This document shows, piece by piece, positions 45,505-56,162 of a DNA stretch of 64,000 bases; positions within the stretch are counted from its first letter, which is position 1; the number at the start of each line of letters is the position of its first letter. The translations under genes and the position numbers were made by a program. The stretch comes from Myxococcales bacterium. GTDB taxonomy: Bacteria > Myxococcota_A > Polyangia > Palsa-1104 > JAEUJZ01. Where the stretch lies: contig JAEUJZ010000102.1 of NCBI GenBank assembly GCA_016794505.1, positions 38,168 through 102,167 of the forward strand, read 5' to 3'. Under the pieces are notes generated by a model, which worked only from the letters and a program-made list of their open reading frames with translations, was not told the origin of the DNA and did no database searches.

Positions 45505-45819
45505 TTAGCGGCGCCCGGATCGCTGCCGAAGAGAGCCCACCGTCCACTGCCGGGGCGAGTCGTCTGCGGGGGGCGATAAGGGGGCTGCGATCGCGCTGCT
45601 TTGGGGCGGCTGGCTAGATGACGTGGCCGTCGCGGGTCGCGGCGCTTTTGAGACCTCGTCGTCTAGCGGAAAGAAGTCCCGCTTGCTGGCGCCACAGACA
45701 GGACACCGCCAGCTGTCGGGGATGCGCGAAAACGGCGTGCCGGGCGGAATGCCTCCCTCGGGATCGCCCTTGCGCGGGTCATAGATGTATGGGCACTTGC
45801 CGCAGCGATAGCGGTTCAC
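45505..45819 (-). CDS. Rubredoxin with disordered C-terminal extension
   Basis: A 104-residue protein. The first 50 residues are a rubredoxin: YRCGKCPYIYDP and, after the GIPPGTPF turn, CPVCGASKRDFF, giving the four Cys that hold one iron. Rubredoxins pass single electrons to reductases or oxygen/ROS-scavenging enzymes; no partner gene is nearby. The remaining 50 residues are Ser/Pro/Ala/Gln-rich and probably disordered, unusual for the family. I chose the GTG at 45819, which begins two residues before the conserved core; an ATG at 45876 would add 19 unrelated residues. Confidence 0.85.
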   Translation of the reverse strand: MNRYRCGKCPYIYDPRKGDPEGGIPPGTPFSRIPDSWRCPVCGASKRDFFPLDDEVSKAPRPATATSSSQPPQSSAIAAPLSPPADDSPRQWTVGSLRQRSGRR

Positions 45820-45964
45820 GCGGCGGATGCTAGCACGTGGGGCCGCTTGGGTGGCGGGGGCAAGCCAAAGGTCCATGGATGGAACCCAGGACCTTATCGG
45901 CTCGTATCTGAGACGTATTAATTCATACCAAGTTCACGTACAATAATCAGGCTGTTCATCTGTC

Positions 45965-47473
<1,509 letters not shown>

Positions 47474-48177
47474 CGCCCTTGTTCTTGTGCTTTTGGCCGG
47501 CAGCCCCGCGGCCGCACAGGAATCGAGGACTGCTTCTTCCGCTTCTTCTTCGACGGGTGTTGCGCCATCGGTGGCAGAGCCCAAGACGCCCAAGGAATTC
47601 ATCAACCGCGCGACGCAGCGTTTTTCGGCGGGGGACTATGCGGCGGCGATAGATGACTATCGCGCGGCCTATCAACTGCGGCAGTTGCCGACGCTGATCT
47701 TCAACATCGCACAAGCGCATCGCAAAGCTGGGCAGTGGCAGGAAGCCCTCGCCAATTACGAGCGCTTTATGAAAGAAGATCCCAAGTCGGCGCTGGTCCC
47801 AGAAGCCGAGGCGCACGCCGCCGCGATGCGCGCCAAGATCGAGGCAGAGAAGTCGTCGTTGGAGCGCGAAGCCGCGGCTCGCCTGGCGCAGCAGCGCGTG
47901 GAAGAAGCCGAGGCGCTCGCCAAAGCGCGCGAAGAAGAACGCAAGAAGGCCGAGGCCGCGCTCTTGCTGGCCACGTCGGCGAAGAACGTGCCGATCTACA
48001 AGCGCCCGTGGTTTTGGATCGTCGTTGGTGGCGCCGCGGCAGCAGCGATTGGCGTGGGGGTGGGCGTGGGGCTTTACCTGCGCGAGCCGAGCAGCGATCT
48101 CGGCGTGCGACCCGTTGAGTTTTAAGCACCGTCGAAAATAGCCTTCTTTAACGTACGCCGTGCTCGGGGAGGTCACT

Positions 48178-49923
48178 ATGAAGCGGTCTCTGCTGCCTCT
48201 CGCTGTTTTGGGATGGGTTGCGTGTTCGCGCGGGCCCACTCTGCTGGTTACCGTCGAGAACATTCCCAACAACACACAGTCGCTGGACATCGTGGCCGCA
48301 CACAGCGATGTCGGAACCCAGAAGGTCCTGGCGTCGATCAAAGACATCGAGCCGCTTAAGTTGTCGTCGCCGGCTGCCCCGACATCGACCTTTCTTCTGC
48401 GCTTGCCCGGTGGCTTCAGCGGCGACATCAACATCAGCGTCGGAGCGTTCGTCGGCGACAACGCCAGCGGCTGTCTGGTCGCGACGGGAAACGCCAGTCA
48501 GCCGATGTTCGTGGGACGCGACGAGACGCTGCGCGTACCGCTGGACCCCTTTATGGACATGGCCTGCAGTGGCAAAAAGCCGATGCTAACGGCCGTGAAT
48601 CCAGGGTTGGGCTCGACGGCCGGTGGCGAGAAAGTGGTGCTCAGCGGCTGGGGCTTTAAGCCCGGCGCCAGCGTCACCATGGGCAGCAAGCCGGCGACCA
48701 ACGTGACATTTAAGTCGTCGTCGCTTTTGGAAGTGACCACGCCCAGCAAGGCCGGCTTTGGGCTGACGAACATCAACGTCGTCAATCCCGACATGCGGGC
48801 AGACAGCCGCAAGGATCTGTTCCGCTTCTTTACGCCCTCGCTCGACTTCAAGGGCTTTCCCTTTGCCAACAGCGGTCCGTCGATAAGCGGCGGGCTGGTC
48901 ATCAGCAAGTTTGATCCCCGCACCAGCATCGATGCTGCGGTCACCGATTCGACGGGCAACAAGGTCCGTGTGCTGTTCACCGTGCTGCAAAATGTCGTTC
49001 GTCAGCAGGACATTCCCGTCGGTCAGGGACCAGGCCCGATTGTCTCGGCTGACTTTGACAAGGATCAGGACAACGACATCATCGTTTCGAACACCATCGA
49101 CGGAACGATCCAGCTCTTGAAGAACGATGGCATGGGGGTCTTTCAAGCGGGCCCGGCGATCGCGGTCGGCCTGAATCCCGCTGCTTTGGCCGTCGGTGAT
49201 TTTGATGGCGATGGCAGCAGCGATCTGGTCGTCGCCAACCAGTACGTCGCCCCCGCCAATGGCGAGCTGACCATCTTGCTGAACGACGGCGCCGGCAACC
49301 TGACGGTGCGGCAGAATGCTCTGGACGTCGGCGTCGAGCCGGTTGGGCTGGCCATTGGCGACTTCAATACCGATGGGCTACCCGATATCGCCGTCGCAAA
49401 CCGCGGGACGGAAGCCGGCAAGCCCAACGACTATCGCGTCACCGTCATGTTCAATCAGGGCAAGGGCGTGTTCAGCAGCCGAGGGACCGCGGCTCTGGGC
49501 CTGCCCGTCTGCAAAGAGCCGACGAGTGTGTTGGTCAAAGACGTAAACGGCAATGGCAAAGACGACCTCTTGGTCTCTTGCACCGGAGAGAACAAGGTCC
49601 AGATTTGGATGAACATGGGCGGTCTCAACATCGCCGAAGTAGATCTCATCACCGACGCCAGGCCGCGGGCTTTGGCCCTGGCTGATCTCAACGGGGATGG
49701 CTTTGACGACCTGATCGTGCCGTGTGACACCGCGAACAACGTCCACTTCTTTTTGAACCAGCGCGGCGCCGGCTTCGAGGGAGCGACGCCCATCAAGCGC
49801 TCGACCAGCCCCTGCAACGGACCCTTCCAAGTCGCCCTAGTAGATGTCGATGGCGACGGCAAGAGCGACATCGGCGCCGCTGGAAATCAGTGCATCGCGG
49901 GTCTGTTCAATCAGAGCATGTAG
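48178..49923 (+). CDS. Lipoprotein with IPT/TIG and FG-GAP repeats
   Basis: A 581-residue surface or periplasmic protein. The signal ends LGWVAC, a weak lipobox with Cys near 16. An IPT/TIG-like domain (about 140-215: VNPGLGSTAGGEKVVLSGWG) is followed by at least six FG-GAP/VCBS repeats, each with a calcium-loop Asp cluster: DFDKDQDND, DFDGDGSSD, DFNTDGLPD, DVNGNGKDD, DLNGDGFDD and DVDGDGKSD. These form a seven-bladed integrin-like propeller used for adhesion or carbohydrate binding. GGGGAGG lies six bases before the ATG. A nested hairpin follows the stop. Confidence 0.88.
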   Translation: MKRSLLPLAVLGWVACSRGPTLLVTVENIPNNTQSLDIVAAHSDVGTQKVLASIKDIEPLKLSSPAAPTSTFLLRLPGGFSGDINISVGAFVGDNASGCLVATGNASQPMFVGRDETLRVPLDPFMDMACSGKKPMLTAVNPGLGSTAGGEKVVLSGWGFKPGASVTMGSKPATNVTFKSSSLLEVTTPSKAGFGLTNINVVNPDMRADSRKDLFRFFTPSLDFKGFPFANSGPSISGGLVISKFDPRTSIDAAVTDSTGNKVRVLFTVLQNVVRQQDIPVGQGPGPIVSADFDKDQDNDIIVSNTIDGTIQLLKNDGMGVFQAGPAIAVGLNPAALAVGDFDGDGSSDLVVANQYVAPANGELTILLNDGAGNLTVRQNALDVGVEPVGLAIGDFNTDGLPDIAVANRGTEAGKPNDYRVTVMFNQGKGVFSSRGTAALGLPVCKEPTSVLVKDVNGNGKDDLLVSCTGENKVQIWMNMGGLNIAEVDLITDARPRALALADLNGDGFDDLIVPCDTANNVHFFLNQRGAGFEGATPIKRSTSPCNGPFQVALVDVDGDGKSDIGAAGNQCIAGLFNQSM

Positions 49924-49934
49924 CCTCGCTGGAA

Positions 49935-49969
49935 TCGCGAGACGAGCGCGAAAACGTTTCGCCTCGCGA
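49935..49969 (+). terminator. Nested hairpin after the FG-GAP gene
   Basis: TCGCGAG (49935-49941) pairs with CTCGCGA (49963-49969), enclosing GCGAAA (49948-49953) paired with TTTCGC (49957-49962). It starts 12 bases after the stop. No T-run follows. Confidence 0.45.
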
Positions 49970-50076
49970 CCCGATCCTGCAGCTGCGTTCCGCGCGCAAG
50001 GAAAACCCGCCAGATTGTCGGCGCTTGTGGCAACATCAGGTGGCCTCAACAGCCTGAACATCGTCGGGAGTTTCCT

Positions 50077-51933
50077 GTGACGCGGCCTTTTCCTACTCGT
50101 CTGCCATTCGTTTCTCGTCTGTCGCTTGGTTGGTTGTCGCTGGCTTCGATGGTCTCGCTGGCAAGTGTGGGAATTGCAGAGCTGCCTGCGCTGGCCCAAG
50201 GGGCTGGGCAGTCCGCTGTCCCGCAGACCACGCCAGCCGCCCAGCTTGCTGTGATTGTCGCGATGCCCTTCGATGGCCGCGATGTCACGACCCCACCGAA
50301 GAAGCCGATTACGCCGATGCCGACGGCAGCCGCGGTCAGCGACGCGCTGATGGTGCGACCCCAGGCCGCCAAGTATCGCGTGCTCACCGCCGATGTCTTC
50401 GCCGGCATCGTGCGCATCAAGTACCGCGGTCGCCCCGCGGATCTGCGCTCCATGGGTCGCTTGCTCAAGGCCAAGGTGTTGTTGGGTGGCTGGATCGAGG
50501 CGACGCCAGGCCCCGAGTCTCCCAAGCCCTATCGCTTGACGCTGACGCTATACGACGGAGAAGGTCAGCTACTCGGTCAGCTTGGCTACGACGTGGATAG
50601 TCCGTACATCGACGCGGGGCGGTTCTTATCCCAGTCGACGGCGTTTCTGCAGATGCTCGATGCTGCGCTGGGGATCGACAAGCCCGCGGGAACGGCAAAA
50701 CCCGTCGCTGCGACGTCGCCGGCTGCGTTTCCTTCGTCGACGACTCCGCCGATTTCCGTCGAGCCACCGCGTCCGACGCAGCCCCGTGCGGTCGCGCAGG
50801 CCGATGATCGCGAGGCGGCTCCCCTTTCCATTGACGACAAGCCGCTGGTTCCACGCACCAAGCAAGCGCAGGACGAGCATCTGCGTCGTCCGCCCTGGCA
50901 GCCGGCGTTTGTGCTGCGGGCCGGCTATCTATACAGCGCGCGGGCGCTCAGCAACGAGGGCAGCAGCACCGGCTTTCCACGCTCGGGCGCGCACGGCGCA
51001 GTGCTGCATGCCGAGCTGTATCCGCTGGCGTTCTGGCGGCAAGCCAGCGATGCGATCTCGGGCCTGGGTCTGCGCTTTACCGCGCAGCTTCCGCAGTGGG
51101 GAGAGATCAAGCAGCAGAGCCAAGTCGGCGGCGCCACCATGGGCGCGTACAGCGCAACCGAGCGCCGCTTAGAGTTCGGCCTGCGTTATTCCTACAACCC
51201 ATGGGATCGCGTGCGGCGTCCGGTCTTTGATCTGGAGGCCTTGTATGGCGATCACCTGTTCGCGTTTAGCAATCCCGTCAACCTGCTGTATGTCAGCTTG
51301 CCGTCGGCTGGGTACCGCTATCTCGGGGGCCAGTTCGGCCTGTCGCTGTTCCTGACGCAGTGGCTGGGGCTGCGCGGCACGTTCTTGTTCAGCAAGCACC
51401 TGTCGCTGGGACAGATGACGACGCCGGGCGTCGACAGCATGGGCAGTTCCCTGCGCGATCAGAATGGCTTTCAGTCATACGGCCCTGGCAGCGGTTGGAT
51501 GTGGCGTACCGACTGGTCGATCAACGCCGAGATCTGGCGCGGCATCCACGCTGGCTTCGCTTTCTTCTTTGAACAGAACAAGCTGCAGTTCGACGGCACC
51601 GGCAACATCCAGCGCAGCGACGGTCTGCCGGTGGTGCGAGCGCAAGATGAGTACCTCGGCGTCATGCTGAGCGTGGGCTATGCCTTCCGCGGTTCGCGCG
51701 AGCCCCGACGGCAGCCCGTGCTGCCTGCCGCCGATTCGACCGACCCCAGCGCGACGCCAGCGCCCGCGAACGCAGCGACGATGAGCGCGCCGGCTGCATC
51801 GCAGTATTCGGCACCGTCGCAGTATCCGGCACCGTCGCAGTATCCGGCACCGCAGCAGTATCCGGCACCGCAGCAGTATCCGGCACCGCAGCAGTATCCG
51901 GCACCGCAGCAGTATCCCGCGCCCGCACGCTAG
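50077..51933 (+). CDS. Outer-membrane barrel protein with repetitive tail (paralog 1)
   Basis: A 618-residue exported protein (signal core LSLGWLSLASMVSLASVG). A small alpha/beta domain at about 50-200 (LAVIVAMPFDG, then AKVLLGGWIEATPG) recalls the CsgG/TolB-type N-terminal fold. A Pro/Ser/Thr linker leads to a probable beta barrel from about 270 (LRAGYLYSARAL; FGLRYSYNPWDRVRRPVF; FLTQWLGLRGTFLFS). The tail holds seven six-residue repeats of the type QYPAPQ. The barrel shares patterns with the protein at 57972-59609, so the two are related. The start is GTG with GGGAG upstream. Unlike its paralog it does not end in an aromatic residue. Confidence 0.75.
   Translation: MTRPFPTRLPFVSRLSLGWLSLASMVSLASVGIAELPALAQGAGQSAVPQTTPAAQLAVIVAMPFDGRDVTTPPKKPITPMPTAAAVSDALMVRPQAAKYRVLTADVFAGIVRIKYRGRPADLRSMGRLLKAKVLLGGWIEATPGPESPKPYRLTLTLYDGEGQLLGQLGYDVDSPYIDAGRFLSQSTAFLQMLDAALGIDKPAGTAKPVAATSPAAFPSSTTPPISVEPPRPTQPRAVAQADDREAAPLSIDDKPLVPRTKQAQDEHLRRPPWQPAFVLRAGYLYSARALSNEGSSTGFPRSGAHGAVLHAELYPLAFWRQASDAISGLGLRFTAQLPQWGEIKQQSQVGGATMGAYSATERRLEFGLRYSYNPWDRVRRPVFDLEALYGDHLFAFSNPVNLLYVSLPSAGYRYLGGQFGLSLFLTQWLGLRGTFLFSKHLSLGQMTTPGVDSMGSSLRDQNGFQSYGPGSGWMWRTDWSINAEIWRGIHAGFAFFFEQNKLQFDGTGNIQRSDGLPVVRAQDEYLGVMLSVGYAFRGSREPRRQPVLPAADSTDPSATPAPANAATMSAPAASQYSAPSQYPAPSQYPAPQQYPAPQQYPAPQQYPAPQQYPAPAR
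51802..51927 (+). repeat. 18-bp coding tandem repeat, seven units
   Basis: Seven contiguous 18-bp units encoding QYSAPS, QYPAPS, four QYPAPQ and QYPAPA at the C-terminus of the outer-membrane protein gene. The middle units are nearly identical, indicating recent slippage; copy number would vary without breaking the frame. Confidence 0.95.
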
Positions 51934-52035
51934 TCTTCCTGCGCGACGTTCTTCCCGCGTGCGTGGGCACTTCGCCCACCGCCTCACAGACCGGCATGTT
52001 TCGCTGCACAGGCGCTTTTTTCTGAGCGTTTGTCG

Positions 52036-52063
52036 ACGGACCAGACGTGTCTTTGCGGTCCGT
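52036..52063 (+). terminator. Nested stem-loop in the intergenic region
   Basis: Outer arms ACGGACC (52036-52042) and GGTCCGT (52057-52063) are perfect complements; within the loop AGACGTGTCT (52043-52052) is itself a palindrome. It could be a terminator or a structured leader element. Confidence 0.35.
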
Positions 52064-52218
52064 TGCCCGCAGCATGCCGCGCTGCAGAAGACAGTTGTCA
52101 GCAAGCAGCCCGTGCGCTTGCTGCCTGTCGACATCACCCACCGATCGGCCGTGTAGCGAGTGCGTGTGATTTCCGCAGCTTAGCGGCGCCGAGCCCATCG
52201 GCACGGCGGCTGCTTTGG

Positions 52219-52260
52219 CCTGTCTGCAACGCCTCGCAACGCAACGCAATCGCAGACAGG
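52219..52260 (+). promoter_or_regulatory. Inverted repeat covering the protease ribosome-binding site
   Basis: CCTGTCTGC (52219-52227) is the perfect complement of GCAGACAGG (52252-52260), with a 24-base loop containing three AACGC pentamers. The Shine-Dalgarno AGGAGA (52258-52263) begins inside the 3' arm, six bases before the ATG at 52270, so the folded stem would hide part of it. Confidence 0.6.
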
Positions 52261-52269
52261 AGATAGCCC

Positions 52270-54405
52270 ATGACGACGCTCAGCACTTCTCGCCTCGGCT
52301 TTCGTTTCTTTCATCGCGTGCTGTTCTCGGCGGCCTGCGCGCTGCCGCTGTTTCAGATCGGCTGTGGCAGTGAAGCAGCCGGCGAGCGCGAGCTGGATCC
52401 CGAAGAGATCCTCAGCGAGGCTCCTGCCATCGAAAACAAAGATGGAAGCCTGGCCAGCTTGGGCTTTGATACGGCCCTGCGCTCGGCGAGCGGCGGCATG
52501 ATGTACCTTTCCGGTCACGTGCCGGCGGCGATCACCAGCGCAGCGCAGGTGCGCGACTTTGTCGTCGGAAAATTGGCCGCAGCCTATCAGCTTGCGCTTG
52601 GCACGGACTTCACGGTGATCAGCGATCAGATCGATGGCAGCGGTCAGCGCTTCGTGCGCCTGCAGCAGACGGCAAGCGGCCAAGCTGTGCCACAGGGTCA
52701 GCTGACCGTTCACGTGGCGCCCGACGGGGCTGTCGTCGCGGTACTGGGCCAGCTGGTGGCGCAGGCGGTGGCGCAGTCGATGGCGGGCAGCGATGGCGAG
52801 CGCATGGTGCGCAGCGCACTCGGTCCGCAGGCCGCCGGAGGAGAGCTCAGCGTGCATGGCTCTGTGGAGCCCACGATCTTTGTGCCGCGCAGCGGATCGC
52901 CTCAGGCCGCGTTCCGCGCGACGGTGGAATACGTCAGCCGTCACGATGGAGAGCGCATCTTGGAAGTGGTCTATGTGCGCAGAAGCGATGGCAGCGTGCT
53001 GGCTCGCTACAGCCAGATTCACGACGCGCTGAGTCGGCAGGTCTATGACCTGGGGCGCGCGTGCATTCAAAGCGGGCGCGAGCTTCCAGGGCGCAGCCTG
53101 CTCAGCGAAGGAGGCAGCAGCAGCGACGCATCAGCAAGCGCGGCATACCAAGGCCTGGGCGACACCTATGCGTTCTTCAAGAGCTTGTTTGGGCGCGACT
53201 CGTACGATGGCCGCGGCAGCAAGCTGGTGGCGTCGGTGCATGCGACGTTTGCCGGCGGCAGCAGCGGCTGTTCGCCGAACAACGCCGTGTGGATGGGCGC
53301 GCCATACAACCAGATGGCGTATGGCGATGGCGATGGGCGAGTGCTGACCGACTTGGCCAAGGCGCTCGACGTCACGGGCCATGAAGTAGCGCATGCGGTC
53401 ACTGGATCGACATCTGGCTTGGTGTACCAGGACGAGTCCGGGGCGCTAAACGAAGCCATGTCCGATATCCATGGCGTCGGAGTACTCGCGTGGAAGCGAG
53501 CGGGCAGTCAGGCGCAGCCGCCAGCAAATGGCGCGTCCCGCTTCCAGATCGACGAGCACACCTGGCGCGTCGGGGAAGCCGCCGCTGGAGCGAGCTTGGC
53601 CGGGGGCGCTCTGCGCTTTATGAACAACCCAACCCAGGACGGCTACAGCCGCGACTTTTACCCCGAGCGCATCCCGGCCGGGGGCGAAGATCACGGCGGC
53701 GTGCATGGCAATAGCGGCATCGCCAACCTGGCTTTCTATCTTTTGTCACAGGGCGGGCAGCATCCGCGGAAGCGCACGACAACGACGGTGAACGCCATCG
53801 GATTCGAAAAGGCGCTGCGCATTTTCTATACCGCCAACACGACGCTGCTCGATGCGCACGCGACATTTCAGAGCGCACGCATGGCCACCGCGCAGGCCGC
53901 GCAGAGCTTGTATGGCACCTGCTCGGCCGAGTGGCAGAACACCCATCGCGCCTGGGACGCCGTCGGTGTGCCGGGAGCGTGGACGCCGTGTGCGGCGCAG
54001 GGGGGAGGTCAGCCGGGCGGCTCGACGATGCCTGCGCCCGGCACGCCGATTCCCGAGGTCAAGCCGAACCATAGCTTCCAGACCGCGATGGCGATCGCGC
54101 AGTCGGGCACCGTCGTCTCGGGTCAGCTCGCCAGCCTCAGCGACAACGGCTTTTTCAAGATGACGCTCGCGGCGGGTGCGACGCTCAGCCTGCGCTTGGA
54201 TGTGCCGGCCAAGGCGGACTATGACCTGTATGTCTACAACTCGAACGGCACCCTGATCGCCAAGTCAGAAAATGGCCTGGGCCTCGCCGAGCTTGTGAGC
54301 GTGCGCAACACCAGCAGCGCGGCCTTTACCCGCTACATTCGCGTCGTGCCGTACGAAGGCACGCTGGGCGCACAGAGCCCATACACGCTGCGCCTTTCCT
54401 GGTAA
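52270..54405 (+). CDS. Secreted M4 (thermolysin-like) metalloprotease with PPC domain
   Basis: A 711-residue exported zinc protease. The signal ends ALPLFQIGC, a possible lipobox at Cys32. The propeptide (about 50-250, FTP/PepSY type) includes FVRLQQTASGQAVPQGQLT. The catalytic domain has the zinc site GHEVAHAVTG near 370 and, 20 residues on, the third ligand in NEAMSDIHG; HGGVHGNSGIANLAFY carries the transition-state His. A pre-peptidase C-terminal beta domain (about 600-711) ends LSW. It degrades extracellular protein, fitting a predatory or scavenging life. A ribosome-site hairpin precedes it and a thioesterase gene follows after nine bases. Confidence 0.93.
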   Translation: MTTLSTSRLGFRFFHRVLFSAACALPLFQIGCGSEAAGERELDPEEILSEAPAIENKDGSLASLGFDTALRSASGGMMYLSGHVPAAITSAAQVRDFVVGKLAAAYQLALGTDFTVISDQIDGSGQRFVRLQQTASGQAVPQGQLTVHVAPDGAVVAVLGQLVAQAVAQSMAGSDGERMVRSALGPQAAGGELSVHGSVEPTIFVPRSGSPQAAFRATVEYVSRHDGERILEVVYVRRSDGSVLARYSQIHDALSRQVYDLGRACIQSGRELPGRSLLSEGGSSSDASASAAYQGLGDTYAFFKSLFGRDSYDGRGSKLVASVHATFAGGSSGCSPNNAVWMGAPYNQMAYGDGDGRVLTDLAKALDVTGHEVAHAVTGSTSGLVYQDESGALNEAMSDIHGVGVLAWKRAGSQAQPPANGASRFQIDEHTWRVGEAAAGASLAGGALRFMNNPTQDGYSRDFYPERIPAGGEDHGGVHGNSGIANLAFYLLSQGGQHPRKRTTTTVNAIGFEKALRIFYTANTTLLDAHATFQSARMATAQAAQSLYGTCSAEWQNTHRAWDAVGVPGAWTPCAAQGGGQPGGSTMPAPGTPIPEVKPNHSFQTAMAIAQSGTVVSGQLASLSDNGFFKMTLAAGATLSLRLDVPAKADYDLYVYNSNGTLIAKSENGLGLAELVSVRNTSSAAFTRYIRVVPYEGTLGAQSPYTLRLSW

Positions 54406-54414
54406 CGTGACGGC

Positions 54415-55002
54415 ATGCCGCTTCCGCTCACCTCTGCCCCACTGCCTGTCGACGGCGACTACGCCGAGCTAATCAACCAAATGGAAGCAGGAACGTTTTC
54501 CGGCGAGCTTGGTCTGCGCTTTACGCGCGCCACCGCAGAAGAGGTCGTGGCCGAGCTAGAGATCAGCGAGCGCCACCATCAGCTGTACGGCGTGGTTCAC
54601 GGCGGCGTCCATGCCAGCATCGTCGAGACGATGGCCTCTGTCGGCGCGGGCATTCGCGCGTTCGCATACAACAAGACGGTGCTTGGCCTGGAAAATCACA
54701 CCAGCTTTTTGCGCGCGGCTCGCAAAGGTCGGCTGCGCGCCAAAGGCACGCCGCTCAGCCGAGGGCAGCGCACGCAGGTCTGGGAAGTCGTGATCCACGA
54801 TGAAAGCGATGCGCTGGTCGCGACCGGACGCGTGCGCATGTTGCTGCTGGATCAGGAAGCACAGGTGGCGGGCGCAGCGCTGGCACTTTCGCGCGCGGAT
54901 GTGATCGCAAAAGCGGCCAAGCAGGCCGACGGCGCCCCCAGCGCGGGCGCGGATCCCGGCAGCGAGCCGGGCAGCCGTCAGGGCAAGGGCGAGACGCCGT
55001 AG
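54415..55002 (+). CDS. PaaI-type hotdog-fold thioesterase
   Basis: A 195-residue acyl-CoA thioesterase-like enzyme. The hotdog core carries the family segment YGVVHGGVHASIVETMAS, in which the HGG loop and the later acidic residue form the active site; further strands are KGRLRAKGTPLSRG and VWEVVIHDESDALVATGRV. It cleaves CoA thioesters, possibly aromatic or medium-chain. The last 45 residues are Gly/Pro/Ser-rich and overlap the 3' end of the opposite-strand cytochrome gene by 25 bases. It starts ten bases after the protease stop, so read-through is plausible. Confidence 0.85.
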   Translation: MPLPLTSAPLPVDGDYAELINQMEAGTFSGELGLRFTRATAEEVVAELEISERHHQLYGVVHGGVHASIVETMASVGAGIRAFAYNKTVLGLENHTSFLRAARKGRLRAKGTPLSRGQRTQVWEVVIHDESDALVATGRVRMLLLDQEAQVAGAALALSRADVIAKAAKQADGAPSAGADPGSEPGSRQGKGETP

Positions 55003-56162
55003 AGCACGTGATGCGAAACGAGCAGCGCGCCGTAAAGCACAAGCGCGATCAGCGGCCGAACAAGACCTAGCTCGGACAGCTTGAGCGTGTTGCGGCCGGT
55101 GAGGATGGCCAGAAACGGCAGGCGCGAGGTCGTGTCGAAAAAGCGCTGCCAGGCTTCGCCGCCGGATGCGGCGCGTCGACTGTCGATGTGCAGCATGCCG
55201 CCCACCGACAAGACAAAGGCGGCAAAGAAGCTCAACAGACCGGATCGATCGCCGTTGGCCAGCATGTGCAGAGCGGCCCATAGCGCGATGCCACACAGCG
55301 CCGGGTGTCGGCTGATGCGCAAGATGCCGCGGGCTGGCTCGGCCTGCGCAAGCAGCGAGGCTTGACCCGCCGCCGCGGGATTTGGCGTCGAGAACCCCGC
55401 AACCATCAGGTACAGCGCAAGCGGCATCACGGCGAGCGACAGGTGTCGCGCCCAGATCGGCGGCGTCCACCACACGACATACGGCGCGCTGCGAAAGCCC
55501 AGAAGGATGCCGCCCAGCGCCATAAAAGCGAGCAGCGAGTACAGCGCCAAAAAGACGGGCTCGCCCAGCTTGCCGACCAGAAGCGCGCGAGGTCGGCGCG
55601 CCGAGAGCGCAAAGTGCAGCCCGACGAAGCCCAGCAGCGAGCCGAGAAGCAGCGTCAAGCTGCCGTCGACTTTTTCGGCGATGGCGGCAAGCTCGGCTCC
55701 GCGCTGCTGCGACTTCGTCGGTGGGGCACCCGACGCAGGCGGCGCGGCCAGCGCACAAAGCGCTGCCGACATCGCGGTCAGCTCGCCTTCTGCCAGTCGC
55801 GGGGTCGGCATCTGGCCGGAAAGGAAGCCAACGACGACATCGGCCTTGGGCCGCACGATCGAGCGCCGGATGTATTCTTCATCGGCGACCACGGTGCGTT
55901 CTCGTCCGTCGGTGATGACCGTTCGCTGGCTGCCAAACAGACCGCGAAAGCTGGGAGCCGCCCGCGGACTGCCATCGACCGAGTGACACGAAAGGCAGCC
56001 GCGCTGGCGCAGCAAGCTGGCCCCCTGCATCAGCTGGCCGGACAAAGGCGGTGGATCGTCGACGGGGCTGGCTTGCGCTGGGTGCGCGGCTGCAAGGCCT
56101 AGGCTGGCCGCGACGAGCAGAAGCAGGGCCGGCCGAGCCGCGGCAAGGGCGGTGGAACACAT
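54978..56162 (-). CDS. Cytochrome c domain fused to NnrU-type membrane domain
   Basis: A 394-residue exported protein. A signal peptide (LLLLVAASLGLAAAHPAQA) precedes a class I cytochrome c domain (about 40-140) with the heme-attachment motif CLSCH (Cys56, Cys59, His60) and a likely axial Met in GQMPTPRL. About six transmembrane helices follow and end in an NnrU-like segment (RISRHPALCGIALWAALHML, then ANGDRSGLLSFFAAFVLSVG). NnrU relatives include the heme-containing zeta-carotene isomerase Z-ISO. The fusion suggests electron transfer between periplasmic heme c and a membrane heme. The ATG at 56162 shares one base with the trmB stop (TGATG); an ATG at 56183 is the alternative. Confidence 0.8.
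   Translation of the reverse strand: MCSTALAAARPALLLLVAASLGLAAAHPAQASPVDDPPPLSGQLMQGASLLRQRGCLSCHSVDGSPRAAPSFRGLFGSQRTVITDGRERTVVADEEYIRRSIVRPKADVVVGFLSGQMPTPRLAEGELTAMSAALCALAAPPASGAPPTKSQQRGAELAAIAEKVDGSLTLLLGSLLGFVGLHFALSARRPRALLVGKLGEPVFLALYSLLAFMALGGILLGFRSAPYVVWWTPPIWARHLSLAVMPLALYLMVAGFSTPNPAAAGQASLLAQAEPARGILRISRHPALCGIALWAALHMLANGDRSGLLSFFAAFVLSVGGMLHIDSRRAASGGEAWQRFFDTTSRLPFLAILTGRNTLKLSELGLVRPLIALVLYGALLVSHHVLYGVSPLP

Larger units (their letters stand above)
51934..52269. other. 336-bp intergenic region with several hairpins
   Basis: No gene is seen. It holds a small hairpin GTGGGC/GCCCAC (51963-51979), a T6 run at 52016, a nested structure at 52036-52063 (ACGGACC/GGTCCGT around AGAC-GT-GTCT) and, at its right end, a 9-bp inverted repeat next to the protease ribosome site. 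The first two could terminate the upstream gene. Confidence 0.6.

Noticed and set aside
51802..51927. CRISPR-like array
   Set aside because: The units are contiguous 18-mers without spacers and encode a protein tail.
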